A stretch of DNA of 64,000 bases from Gemmatimonadaceae bacterium (GTDB taxonomy: Bacteria > Gemmatimonadota > Gemmatimonadetes > Gemmatimonadales > Gemmatimonadaceae). The notes below the pieces were generated by a model. It was not told the origin of the DNA. It saw only the letters and a list, made by a program, of their open reading frames with translations, and did not search any database. The translations under genes were made by a program, and so were the position numbers. The stretch spans positions 186,001-250,000 of the forward strand of contig DASQFN010000047.1 in NCBI GenBank assembly GCA_035633115.1, in the 5' to 3' direction. Position 1 is the first letter of the stretch, and each line of letters starts with the position of its first letter. This document shows positions 53,816 through 62,091 of the stretch, piece by piece.

Positions 53816-53910
53816 GAGTCGGGAATCGTTTGGAACGATCCCGAGATCGGTGTCTGCTGGCCCGTGCCCATCCGCTGGTCTCCGCCAAGGACCGTGGCTC
53901 ACAAACTCCT
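53816..53910 (+). pseudogene. Remnant of an rmlC (rfbC) gene, frameshifted
   Basis: ESGIVWNDPEIGVCWP in one frame and HPLVSAKDRGSQTP in the next together rebuild the C-terminal signature of dTDP-4-dehydrorhamnose 3,5-epimerase, as in [14 protein letters not shown] and [11 protein letters not shown] of the intact copy at 43341. A one-base change in the CCCGTGCCC region separates the frames. Nothing of the upstream three-quarters of the gene remains; bases 53689-53815 show no other feature. Confidence 0.68.
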
Positions 53911-53960
53911 TCGACAATGGCTGGCGCACGTCGAGGCGAACAGCTTCTCGATGTAGCGGC

Positions 53961-55625
53961 TTATCTTGGCAACGCTATCGCAACCGCTGCATTAAGATTG
54001 GAGCGACTGTTGGACAGGTCCCTGCTTAAATCCCGCATGAACGTGAACGAAGTCGTGATGTCGAATCGCCGCGTGAATTTGAGGCGCTCGTATCCAAATG
54101 CGTGTAGGACGTCGGAGATCTGAGGAACCGATGCGGCTGTCAGCGTACTATCGCTGGTTTCCAGGCGAACGTTGCGCCGCCAGAAAACCGCCCATCGCCC
54201 TCCATTGGAATAATGATCCCACCTGACGGTCGACGCCGCCGCGGCCGCGACTCCGATGTCGGCGCCAAGCAGCTGGCCACGATTCGTATGACCTTGCCGC
54301 ATCGGAGAATGAAAGTAGATGCTGCCTTCGCCTCGACCCGTCGTCGCCAACGGTGGCATCTGGAAGTTCATCGCTTCCACACGAAACACATTGAACTGGG
54401 ACGAGCGCTTGCCGAATACCTTGGCAAGGCCAAGCGAGTACGCGCGCTGGTGATCGGGCTCCTGCACGAAGTCGCGCAGATCGTGGCTGTTATCCTCCCG
54501 GCCGTACTCCGCGTATACCTCCAGTCCAGATTTCCTGAACGTCCATTTGGCGAACAATGAGGCGAGTTGATTGTCGGTGGAAACAAGCTGCAGATCGATG
54601 CCGGGCTGATTGACCTTGAGAAAGGCTTGGAGAGGTTTCGTGAGGTAAGAAGATGGGATCCCGCTGCGCGGCCAGATCGAATGAAGGAATCGAGAGCCGC
54701 CAATCTCGAGCCCGTCGAACCCGCGCGGTTGGAAGGTGGCCACAACACCGCTTGCGAACCGAAGCCGACCAGGTTCGAGGCGGGAGGCGTAGAACTTGGG
54801 GCCGGTTACCGGAGAGTAGTGCGACTGGTCAAGGCGACCATAAATCACCTTCAGGTGCGCTCGTCCGACGAAAATCGGAATGGGTCGCGAGCTTCCGAAG
54901 AAGAGGTGCGGGAAACCCGCCGCGTTATTGCCGACTAGAAATGGGTACTCGACCGACGGACCCCATCCTTCATTCGCGGTCGAAATACCCGCGCTCAAGC
55001 CGAGTGCATCGATGCGAACGGAACTCTGCCCAGGGTCGAGCCGCTGATAGGCGGCTGTACCGAACCGTTGCGGCCTGTCGACACCGATGCCGTGAATCGG
55101 TTGGCCGCATCCGCAAGGGAGAGTGGAAGGAGCTAGCAGGAATGCAGAGTTCTGCGCTCGAAAAACAGTTGGCAACAATGTGAGTGATAGCGGTCCCATC
55201 CGCGCGTACAATCCGCCCTGCGCGGCCATTGTGAAGCCGCGGCCTGCCCAAATGGCGCCATCGTTAGACCCGTATGGAAATTGGCTGTTGAAGCGCAGGC
55301 TGCCGTTTGGCGACAGGAAGCGGAATTCAAATGGTGAGGATGAAGCCGCGAACCGCGACAAGCGCGCTTCCCAAGGATGCCCGCCGAGCGCTCGCGCGAG
55401 CGCCCTGACCTGTGCGGGGGACATCGGCCGGATTGACCAGCCCTGTGTGCTCGAGGTGTCCGACAGATCGAAGTAGCGGAGATAGCTCTCGATTTCCGTG
55501 CCGACGAACACTTCATGCATGCTACCAGCCCCTGAGTGGGCCTGACCTCTCGCCGAGGGTGACCAGGTGAAGGCCACTACGACGATCCACATGCCAATTC
55601 GGGTAGAGAAAAGCCTTGCTCTCAG
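53961..55625 (-). CDS. Wzi-family outer-membrane protein, subfamily A, pair 4
   Basis: A beta-barrel of about 554 residues of the A type: HEVFVGTEIESYLRYFD, YGSNDGAIWAGRGFTMA, RPQRFGTAAYQRLDPGQSS, ISTANEGWGP, GNNAAGFPHLFFGSSRP and MRQGHTNRGQLLGAD. It is more divergent than the pair 1 and 2 copies and has a Cys-bearing loop insertion (TLPCGCGQPIHG) in the first half. The start is uncertain: CTG at 55625 follows GGAGGG by three bases and gives a good signal peptide (RARLFSTRIGMWIVVV); ATG at 55592 is the nearest conventional codon, and the frame is open to 55748. It is divergent from the lipoprotein gene at 55718. Confidence 0.83.
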   Translation of the reverse strand: MRARLFSTRIGMWIVVVAFTWSPSARGQAHSGAGSMHEVFVGTEIESYLRYFDLSDTSSTQGWSIRPMSPAQVRALARALGGHPWEARLSRFAASSSPFEFRFLSPNGSLRFNSQFPYGSNDGAIWAGRGFTMAAQGGLYARMGPLSLTLLPTVFRAQNSAFLLAPSTLPCGCGQPIHGIGVDRPQRFGTAAYQRLDPGQSSVRIDALGLSAGISTANEGWGPSVEYPFLVGNNAAGFPHLFFGSSRPIPIFVGRAHLKVIYGRLDQSHYSPVTGPKFYASRLEPGRLRFASGVVATFQPRGFDGLEIGGSRFLHSIWPRSGIPSSYLTKPLQAFLKVNQPGIDLQLVSTDNQLASLFAKWTFRKSGLEVYAEYGREDNSHDLRDFVQEPDHQRAYSLGLAKVFGKRSSQFNVFRVEAMNFQMPPLATTGRGEGSIYFHSPMRQGHTNRGQLLGADIGVAAAAASTVRWDHYSNGGRWAVFWRRNVRLETSDSTLTAASVPQISDVLHAFGYERLKFTRRFDITTSFTFMRDLSRDLSNSRSNLNAAVAIALPR

Positions 55626-55717
55626 AAACCCTCCAAATAGTCCCCTGACAGGCTCGCAAGATATATTACGCCACCCGATGTTGTGAGTATGCCACTGGCG
55701 AAGAGGTGTCACGTCGA

Positions 55718-56137
55718 ATGAAGCTGCCTTGGCGGCTTTTCCGCTCATTGCTCGTGATTGCCGGCGTTGCGAGCTGCGGCCCGCCTCTCACTGACCCATC
55801 ATCGCTGGATATCAGTGGGCGCTGGGCTACGACCGATGCGATCGGTCCACTATCTGCCGTTGACATGAACATCACTCAGCTGCGTGACGGTACGGTTTCG
55901 GGCCAGTGGTCGGCGAAGGTGTTCCCGCCAAATCCGCCGTGCCCGCCGGAGCTCGGCAATCCGACGGGACCTGTGATCGGCACGCACACAGTTCTCGAGG
56001 TTCGACTCGCATTTCTGGGAGCCGGTGATTTCGACGGGCAGGCAATCGACAGCAAGACGCTAAGAGGCAGCTTCAATTCTTGTGATAACACCTACGCTGT
56101 TATTTTTTTGTTTGCCGGGCCCCTGCCCCCTCCTTGA
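55718..56137 (+). CDS. Small lipoprotein of unknown function
   Basis: A 139-residue protein beginning with Lys/Arg, a hydrophobic core (SLLVIAGVASC) and a lipobox ending in Cys-Gly-Pro, so it should be lipid-anchored. The mature part is short, beta-rich by pattern (ISGRWATTDAIG, GTVSGQWSAKVF, DSKTLRGSFN) and resembles small lipocalin- or META-like lipoproteins only in general form; I do not recognise the family. It ends with Pro-rich FAGPLPPP. ATG at 55718 is preferred to GTG at 55706. Its stop overlaps the GT4 start by one base. It takes the divergent position opposite the A-type Wzi gene. Confidence 0.6.
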   Translation: MKLPWRLFRSLLVIAGVASCGPPLTDPSSLDISGRWATTDAIGPLSAVDMNITQLRDGTVSGQWSAKVFPPNPPCPPELGNPTGPVIGTHTVLEVRLAFLGAGDFDGQAIDSKTLRGSFNSCDNTYAVIFLFAGPLPPP

Positions 56138-57261
56138 TGCGGATACTGCAGGTCGCACGGCAGTTCCACCCTAAAATCGGAGGAATAGAAAGCTGTGTCC
56201 TGAACCTCAGTCGAGGACTGATTGAGCGTGGACATCACGTGGAAGTCGTGACGCTCGATCGCGATCTGAAAAACGGACGACTGCTGGATTCGTCCGCGCG
56301 CATAGACTCGATTCCCGTCCATCGCATTTCCTACCTCGGTTCCCGCCGATATCCAATCGCTCCGTCCTGGCTTCGGTTCACCGATGATTTCGACGTTGTT
56401 CACATTCACGCAATCGATTTCTTCGTCGATTCGGCAGCGCTCGGAAAATCACTGGGCCTTCAGCGAAAGCCGTTCGTCGTCACCACTCACGGAGGAATCT
56501 TTCACACACCTGCCTGGCTCCCGCTCAAGCGACTCTATTGGCGACACGTTCTCAGTCGGAGCCTGGGTGCCGCCGACGCGGTTGTTGCCGACTGCGACAA
56601 TGACGCATCCCTTTTCCGCTCGATCGTTCCTCCGCACAAGCTCGTAACCATTCCCAACGGGATCGACTCCTTGTTCGCGGAAACCCAGGCTGCCAGAGTG
56701 CGTGGTAGGATTGTCTGCGTTGGCCGCGTTACTGAAGGGAAGGCGATCGACAAGATCATTCAGCTGCTGCCGAAAGTCGCGAACGAATTCCCTGACCTCG
56801 AGCTCGTGATCGCTGGCCCGGACGAGAATGGGGCGACCGAGCGTCTTCTTCGAACGGCTGCCGCGGTCGGATTGCAGTCGAAAGTCCGGACCGTCGGTGA
56901 GCTTCCGCTACCCGAATTGGCGCAGCTCGTTGCCAGCGCTCACCTTCTCGTCTCGGCCGCGCCGCATGAGGGTTTTGGAATAACTACCGTGGAAGCCCTC
57001 AGCGCCGGCGTGCCGGTTCTCGTCACCCGTACGGGAATTCATGATGAAATCGTGCAGCCGGGCGTGAATGGGTGGTTCTGGTCCGGGCTTCCCGATGAGA
57101 CCGCCGCCGCTACTCTGCGCAAGGCCTTATTATTGCCAGACGCGCGTCTCGACGAGATGCGGCTCGCGGCGCGAAACAGTGCCACCCCATTCGACTGGAA
57201 GCTGACCACTGAAAAGTACGAGCGTGTCTTCGAGAGTGCGCATCGGAAAACTCTGGGTTGA
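56137..57261 (+). CDS. Glycosyltransferase family 4
   Basis: A 374-residue GT-B enzyme. MRILQVARQFHPKIGGIES and LIERGHHVEVVTLDRDLK form the N-terminal domain, with DVVHIHAIDFFVD in the middle. The donor half has RIVCVGRVTEGKAIDKIIQL, LELVIAGPDENGATERLL, LVSAAPHEGFGITTVEALSA (E-x7-E) and VNGWFWSGLPDETA. It fits the PimA-like branch, which commonly transfers mannose or glucose. It overlaps GT26 by 38 bases, so the two act together in all likelihood. Confidence 0.9.
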   Translation: MRILQVARQFHPKIGGIESCVLNLSRGLIERGHHVEVVTLDRDLKNGRLLDSSARIDSIPVHRISYLGSRRYPIAPSWLRFTDDFDVVHIHAIDFFVDSAALGKSLGLQRKPFVVTTHGGIFHTPAWLPLKRLYWRHVLSRSLGAADAVVADCDNDASLFRSIVPPHKLVTIPNGIDSLFAETQAARVRGRIVCVGRVTEGKAIDKIIQLLPKVANEFPDLELVIAGPDENGATERLLRTAAAVGLQSKVRTVGELPLPELAQLVASAHLLVSAAPHEGFGITTVEALSAGVPVLVTRTGIHDEIVQPGVNGWFWSGLPDETAAATLRKALLLPDARLDEMRLAARNSATPFDWKLTTEKYERVFESAHRKTLG

Positions 57262-57988
57262 TCGCATGTCCCTGGAAGGAATGCTGCGCTTCGTGAAAGC
57301 CTCGCTCGGCTCCCGCACCGCAAAAACCGTCTTCTACGCAAACTCTTACGCTGTGAAGCTTGCCGAGTCGGATGCTGCTTTTGCCGCTGCGATGGGCAAG
57401 GCCGACGCGATTTTCTGCGATGGCTTCGGTGTGTACGTGGCGTCGCGCGTGTTGGGGGGCGCGATCCCCGAGCGATTCGCCTGGCCTGACTGGATCGAGC
57501 GCCTCGGAGCCGTCTGTCGCGACAACGGAGCTTCGATGTTTTTTCTTGGGGCAAAGGATGGCGTAGCGGCGGAGGCTGCGCGGAAGCTCGAGTCGGCGAT
57601 ACCAGGGCTGCGGGTCAGCTCGCATCACGGACACTTTCAAAAAGACGATTTGTCATCGCGCGAGGTGATTGACCGCGTGAACCTAAGTGGCGCTGGCGTG
57701 CTTCTCGTGGGGTTCGGCATGCCGCTTCAGGAGGCCTGGATCACACAGCACCGCGAGAGGCTTAACCCGACAATCGTTTTCTCCGTCGGGGCAATGTTTG
57801 ACTATGTGGCGGGCAACGCAGTGCGCGGCCCACGATGGCTCACGCAACACGGATTCGAGTGGCTGACAAGACTCGTGGTTGAGCCGCGCCGTCTTTGGAG
57901 ACGATACCTGCTCGGCCTTCCGGAATTCGCGCTGTTGGTCGGCCGTCAATGGATGAATACACGCCCGAACGTTCGCATGGAAAAGTGA
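57224..57988 (+). CDS. WecG/TagA/CpsF family glycosyltransferase (GT26)
   Basis: A 254-residue GT26 protein. VRIGKLWVDRMSLEGML, VFYANSYAVKLAESD, ADAIFCDGFGVYVASRVLG (the conserved Asp-Gly region), FFLGAKDGVAAEAA, LLVGFGMPLQEAWI and FSVGAMFDYVAGNAVRGP follow the family exactly. Members add the second sugar (ManNAcA, ManNAc or glucose) to a lipid-linked first sugar on the inner face of the membrane, so this is another early-step enzyme. GTG at 57224 is used; GTG at 57236 fits the family start equally well. Its stop shares ATGA with the Wzi gene. Confidence 0.93.
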   Translation: MSSRVRIGKLWVDRMSLEGMLRFVKASLGSRTAKTVFYANSYAVKLAESDAAFAAAMGKADAIFCDGFGVYVASRVLGGAIPERFAWPDWIERLGAVCRDNGASMFFLGAKDGVAAEAARKLESAIPGLRVSSHHGHFQKDDLSSREVIDRVNLSGAGVLLVGFGMPLQEAWITQHRERLNPTIVFSVGAMFDYVAGNAVRGPRWLTQHGFEWLTRLVVEPRRLWRRYLLGLPEFALLVGRQWMNTRPNVRMEK

Positions 57989-59679
57989 TGAACGCTGGAA
58001 TCAAGCGGTTCGCATTTATCATGGTGTCGGCGTTTCCTATCTTTCGACTCGGCGCGCAGACGGAAACACAGGACACTGTCGCACGACACGTCGATACAGT
58101 GGTCACGCCGACAGCAGCTGCACCGCTCGTCTGGTTGGTCGAGAGCTATCCACTGATGCGTGCGCGTCTCAACGAGCTCAATGGAACGGCGCCGGCGTTT
58201 CCAATCCTCAGGTCGACGAGCTCCTTGTTCTGGTCCGGGAACGATCCTTCCGATGGCGTTCGCGCAATTGCTCCGCAGCTGCAGCTCGTCACGAACTCGG
58301 CGATCCCTTATTCACGAAACGACGGCGGCTTGTGGGCCGGGAAGGGTCCGAGCACGCGCGTCAGTGGAGGCGTGGCTATTAAGCGCGGCTTCTTGCGCAT
58401 TGTCATCGCGCCAGAGATTCTCACCACCGCTAACGACTCATTTCCGCCGCGCGCTGAGAATATTATCCCATCGCCCGCGATCCCGCCGAACCGCAGCAGC
58501 TTCTCATTTCCATGGTACGCGAACGGCCCGTACTCGCTCGACATGCCGCTTCGTTTTGGTGACAAGTCGCGAGCGCAGCTTCGCCCCGGACAGTCGTCCA
58601 TCCTCGCCGATTTTGGTCCGGTTTCGTTCGGCTTCAGCACGGAGAACGAATGGTGGGGACCGGGCATCGACAACGCTCTCGTGCTTAGCAACAACGCGCC
58701 AGGGTTTCCCCATCTATTGCTTAGAAGCTCACACCCGTTGCAGACACTCGCCGGCAATGTCGAGTTCCGCTGGCTGACGGGCGGTCTCACCCAATCTGGG
58801 TTTTTTTCCACCGCCACTAGCAACACCGGCCGATCCATATCGGCCGCGGTTGTGTCGATCCGTCCGCGCGGGCTTGAGAACCTTTCGATCGGACTGGCGC
58901 GCAGCGTCATCGGAACGTCAACCGGCTGGAATGAGATTGCGCTGCGCTGGCTGGAGGTTCTTCATAGCACCGGGCAGCCTAACGCGGGCGCGCCATACGA
59001 TTCCACGCTCTATCCTGGTGGGCGCGATCAGCTTTACTCCATGTTCGCTCGCTGGGTGATGCCGGCATCCGGGGCAGAGATTTATGGGGAGTGGGGGAGG
59101 CTCGACTTTCCGAGAAACCTGGGCGATCTGGTCGTGCAACCCAACCGTGGCCTGGCCTACACACTCGGTCTACAATGGACTCGACAGGCGTTCACTCCTA
59201 CTGGCCGATTTCATCTCCGCATGGAAAACACTTCACTAGAGCAGAGCCTGGCGCAACGCAATCGATTCGCCGGGGTGTGGTACACCAGCCGGCGCGTGCT
59301 CCAGGGGTTTACGAACGAAGGCGAGGTGCTGGGAGCGGCCGTGGGCCCGGGTTCCTCGGGCCAGGCAATCGAGGTCAACTACTTGTCAAAGAGGGGTTAC
59401 TTCGGCCTCGAGTTTGGGCGCACGAGGTACAATGAAGACGTTCACCAGGCGTCACCGATGCTGGATTACCTGCGTTGGTGCTCCCATGACGTCGCGCTTC
59501 AGTGGGGCATGCAAGGCGGCTTCAGCGCGCCGATAGGGACCGTGTCGATACAAGCCCTGTTTCAAAACCGGCTCAATGCCTGGTTTCAGAGCGGTCACGG
59601 TTGTCCTCGCAGCCAGGCGATGGTCGATATCAGGAACACCAACGTCACCATCACCCTCTCGCCCGGGCTTCGCTTTTAG
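57988..59679 (+). CDS. Wzi-family outer-membrane protein, subfamily B, pair 4
   Basis: A 563-residue B-type barrel: signal peptide to LGAQ, then LRSTSSLFWSGN, YSRNDGGLWAGKG, LRPGQSSILADFG, STENEWWGPGI, SNNAPGFPHLLLRSSHP and LQGFTNEGEVLGAAVGPGS, and the C-terminal cysteine pair WCSHDVALQWG and GHGCPRSQ. It ends in LRF. Its C-terminus is the best match for the B-type remnant of pair 3. Unlike pairs 1 and 2 it is separated from its A partner by three genes and is translated from an ATGA overlap with GT26. Its end overlaps a convergent GT2 by 29 bases. Confidence 0.83.
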   Translation: MNAGIKRFAFIMVSAFPIFRLGAQTETQDTVARHVDTVVTPTAAAPLVWLVESYPLMRARLNELNGTAPAFPILRSTSSLFWSGNDPSDGVRAIAPQLQLVTNSAIPYSRNDGGLWAGKGPSTRVSGGVAIKRGFLRIVIAPEILTTANDSFPPRAENIIPSPAIPPNRSSFSFPWYANGPYSLDMPLRFGDKSRAQLRPGQSSILADFGPVSFGFSTENEWWGPGIDNALVLSNNAPGFPHLLLRSSHPLQTLAGNVEFRWLTGGLTQSGFFSTATSNTGRSISAAVVSIRPRGLENLSIGLARSVIGTSTGWNEIALRWLEVLHSTGQPNAGAPYDSTLYPGGRDQLYSMFARWVMPASGAEIYGEWGRLDFPRNLGDLVVQPNRGLAYTLGLQWTRQAFTPTGRFHLRMENTSLEQSLAQRNRFAGVWYTSRRVLQGFTNEGEVLGAAVGPGSSGQAIEVNYLSKRGYFGLEFGRTRYNEDVHQASPMLDYLRWCSHDVALQWGMQGGFSAPIGTVSIQALFQNRLNAWFQSGHGCPRSQAMVDIRNTNVTITLSPGLRF

Positions 59680-60694
59680 AATCGTCGTTTGCGACTGGGT
59701 CGAACAGTCCAGCCAGAGTGCCGCGGATGAATGCTGAGCCACTTCGTGGTCGGCCGCGCAGGACTTCCCACAGCGCGCGGGCGGGCTTCGTCAGCGCGAG
59801 ATACGCGATGCCGCCGGCGCGTCGCCAGCCACTGTAGTTCCGGCGCATCGCGTACCCGCGGTTTCTATTGAACCAGTAAATCACCTGCGGCGAGCGGATC
59901 TCGCGTCCAAGGCTGCTGCTGACGCGATGAAATGCTTTTGCGTCCGGGACGTACAGCAGCTCGAAGCCCGACGCTGCGACTTTCAGAGAATAATCCGCAT
60001 CCTCGCAGTAGCACGGGCTATATAGCTCCGGCAGCAGGCCGACCCTCTCGAGCACAGCTCGTGAAATCAGCATCGTGCAGCCGCAGATGAACCCTGTGCT
60101 GCGCGGCTGACCGTCGGTCGGAACAGCGAGAAAATGTTCGGCCACCGCTCTCAACGGATTGAATCGTCCGCCGGCGTACCATACGGTGCGTCGATCCCAT
60201 TCGTAGATCGTTCCGGTCGCAAGGCCGACATTGTGAACCGTCCGAATTCCCGCAGCCATGTCAGGGAAATACGATGGCGCGACTGCAGCGTCGTTGTTCA
60301 GCAACAGGGCAAAAGGCGCGTCGGTGTGATCGCGAACGAAGCGCAGGCCGATATTGCACGACGCCGCGAAACCGGAGTTCGTTTTGGAGGCGACAATCGT
60401 GAGCCACGCTCTGGCCCCTTCGCGTGTTTCGAGCTCGCCAGGCTCGACGACCGCATGCGATTCCCCGGATTGCGCCACCCAATCGGCGATTGTCGTGACT
60501 GCGTCGTCGGTCGACGCATCATCGACGAGAATCACTCGCTCCGGTCGTGAATGAGCTTCACGCAGCGACGCCAGGCAGTTGACCGCATCGTCAGCGTGGT
60601 TGAAGCTGGGAATTACGACTGACCACCGCGTCGTGTCGAGATCAGCGTCGCTCCACGAGGAAGTGTCGGCCGGTTTCACGCGTCGGCGACTCAC
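59651..60694 (-). CDS. Glycosyltransferase family 2
   Basis: A 347-residue GT2 paralogous to the gene at 49882. WSVVIPSFNHADDAVNCL, LVDDASTDDAVTTI, NSGFAASCNIGLRFV, LLLNNDAAVAPSYF (metal-binding Asp present) and CYCEDADYSLKVAASGF are all intact, as is the shared C-terminal RRNYSGWRRAGGIAYLALT. The start overlaps the polymerase/ligase gene by four bases, so it is the last gene of a three-gene operon with that gene and Wzz. Confidence 0.88.
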   Translation of the reverse strand: MSRRRVKPADTSSWSDADLDTTRWSVVIPSFNHADDAVNCLASLREAHSRPERVILVDDASTDDAVTTIADWVAQSGESHAVVEPGELETREGARAWLTIVASKTNSGFAASCNIGLRFVRDHTDAPFALLLNNDAAVAPSYFPDMAAGIRTVHNVGLATGTIYEWDRRTVWYAGGRFNPLRAVAEHFLAVPTDGQPRSTGFICGCTMLISRAVLERVGLLPELYSPCYCEDADYSLKVAASGFELLYVPDAKAFHRVSSSLGREIRSPQVIYWFNRNRGYAMRRNYSGWRRAGGIAYLALTKPARALWEVLRGRPRSGSAFIRGTLAGLFDPVANDDSKSEARARG

Positions 60695-62091
60695 TCCGCT
60701 TGCGCCCGCAGTGCCCGTAAGTCAGAACGCTGGTAGGCGCTTATCGCGGCGCCTGCGAGGATAAAGAAATTGTACGCCAGGAACACCGAGTTGAATGGTG
60801 AAGAGCTGGTGCCGTTGAGCGCGATCCCCAGCGTGGTGAGAAAGACAGTGGCAGCGACCATCCGAATGCCTGCGGTCGGGGCGCTCGCGAAAAGCCGTAT
60901 TGAAAAAAAGCCAAGCGTGACCAGCACAGCGAGGTACCCGATAAGTCCGAGAACACCGAGGTCCACGGCATAACCGAGAAAGATGTTGTCGGCGGTCAAC
61001 GGCGTGCGGCCGAATCGCGCCGCGACTTGATCGCTGGAGCCAAGACCGTGGCCCCACGGCCGCTCGAAGAACGCCGCGATCCCGCTTCGCCAATCGAAGA
61101 TATGAGAAAAGCTGCTTGCAGTTTGGAACGTCGCAGTTGACAGTACGAAAGACGCCAGGCCAGGGACCAGAATGAGAGCCGTGAGAAAAACAGCGAGGGC
61201 CGTCAACGCGGCTCCAACGACTCGCGTCGGCCGACGTGAGATCAGGAAATAGAGCACCACCTGCAGAGTGCAAACGATGATTGTCGTGCGCGTTATCGAC
61301 ACAAGCAAGCCCGCCCAGATGACGGCGTAGCCTGCCAGGCTCCACAACTTGAGTCGCTTTGATGGATCGAAGACCCAGGCTGTCGCAGCCGGCATCAGCA
61401 ACAGAAAGGGAAGCGCAAATGCTTGTCCCCCGAGGAAGACCGATCCGGCCCGTCTTACCGGGTGGCGTCCGAGGACGCTCCAGTAATTCGAGGGCAGTCC
61501 CCAGTCATTGCCGGCTGTCGACACGGTAAGACCGAGAAAGTCGTTCATGTAAGAGGCTGCGCCCATCGCGACGAGCATCCCGGGAGACACGAAGATCCGC
61601 TCGAGAATCCCGATTGCGGCGACGACAACCGCGACCCGAAAAAGGTGCTTGACGTAGGTCGATCGCTCACCGATCTCCGGCACTCCCCGTCCGAAATAAT
61701 AGAGCAGCATGAAGAAAACCGAGCTTCGAAAACCGAATAGCTCGACCTTCGGCGGGATGCCGGCCGCGAAGAGCGGGTTCTCCACGATCGCGAAAAGGAC
61801 GGCCAACGCGACGAGTCCGGTGATCGCGATATCCGGGGCGATGATCGCGACACCCGGTCCCCGGGACAATACGCAGCGCATCACGACGATCGCCAGGAGG
61901 ATGACGGCCACTCCTTCCTTCCACGACGCCATGATCATCGTCGCCTGCATTCCCGTTTTGAGAACGCCGAAGAAAAAAGCAATCGTTACCGCGTGGAACG
62001 GCAAAACCCACAGCAGTAGAACGATCGGGAGCGCGATCAGCGCTCCTGTTCTAGGTGTTGAGCCTGCGCGCGCTGGAGCGCTTGAAGGCAT
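60691..62091 (-). CDS. O-antigen polymerase/ligase family membrane protein (Wzy_C)
   Basis: A 466-residue integral membrane protein with about eleven helices. FFERPWGHGLGSSDQV and TADNIFLGYAVDLGVLGLIG are the Wzy_C-type signatures found in both O-antigen polymerases and WaaL ligases; sequence alone does not separate the two. SITRTTIIV precedes the large loop. It is the third polymerase-like protein in the window. If ATG at 62091 is correct it overlaps the Wzz gene by 41 bases; later in-frame starts are possible. Confidence 0.82.
   Translation of the reverse strand: MPSSAPARAGSTPRTGALIALPIVLLLWVLPFHAVTIAFFFGVLKTGMQATMIMASWKEGVAVILLAIVVMRCVLSRGPGVAIIAPDIAITGLVALAVLFAIVENPLFAAGIPPKVELFGFRSSVFFMLLYYFGRGVPEIGERSTYVKHLFRVAVVVAAIGILERIFVSPGMLVAMGAASYMNDFLGLTVSTAGNDWGLPSNYWSVLGRHPVRRAGSVFLGGQAFALPFLLLMPAATAWVFDPSKRLKLWSLAGYAVIWAGLLVSITRTTIIVCTLQVVLYFLISRRPTRVVGAALTALAVFLTALILVPGLASFVLSTATFQTASSFSHIFDWRSGIAAFFERPWGHGLGSSDQVAARFGRTPLTADNIFLGYAVDLGVLGLIGYLAVLVTLGFFSIRLFASAPTAGIRMVAATVFLTTLGIALNGTSSSPFNSVFLAYNFFILAGAAISAYQRSDLRALRAQAE

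Noticed and set aside
53563-53871. N-terminal extension of the exporter (103 codons)
   Set aside because: It passes through the tRNA-Val gene; the signal peptide begins at the internal ATG 53562.
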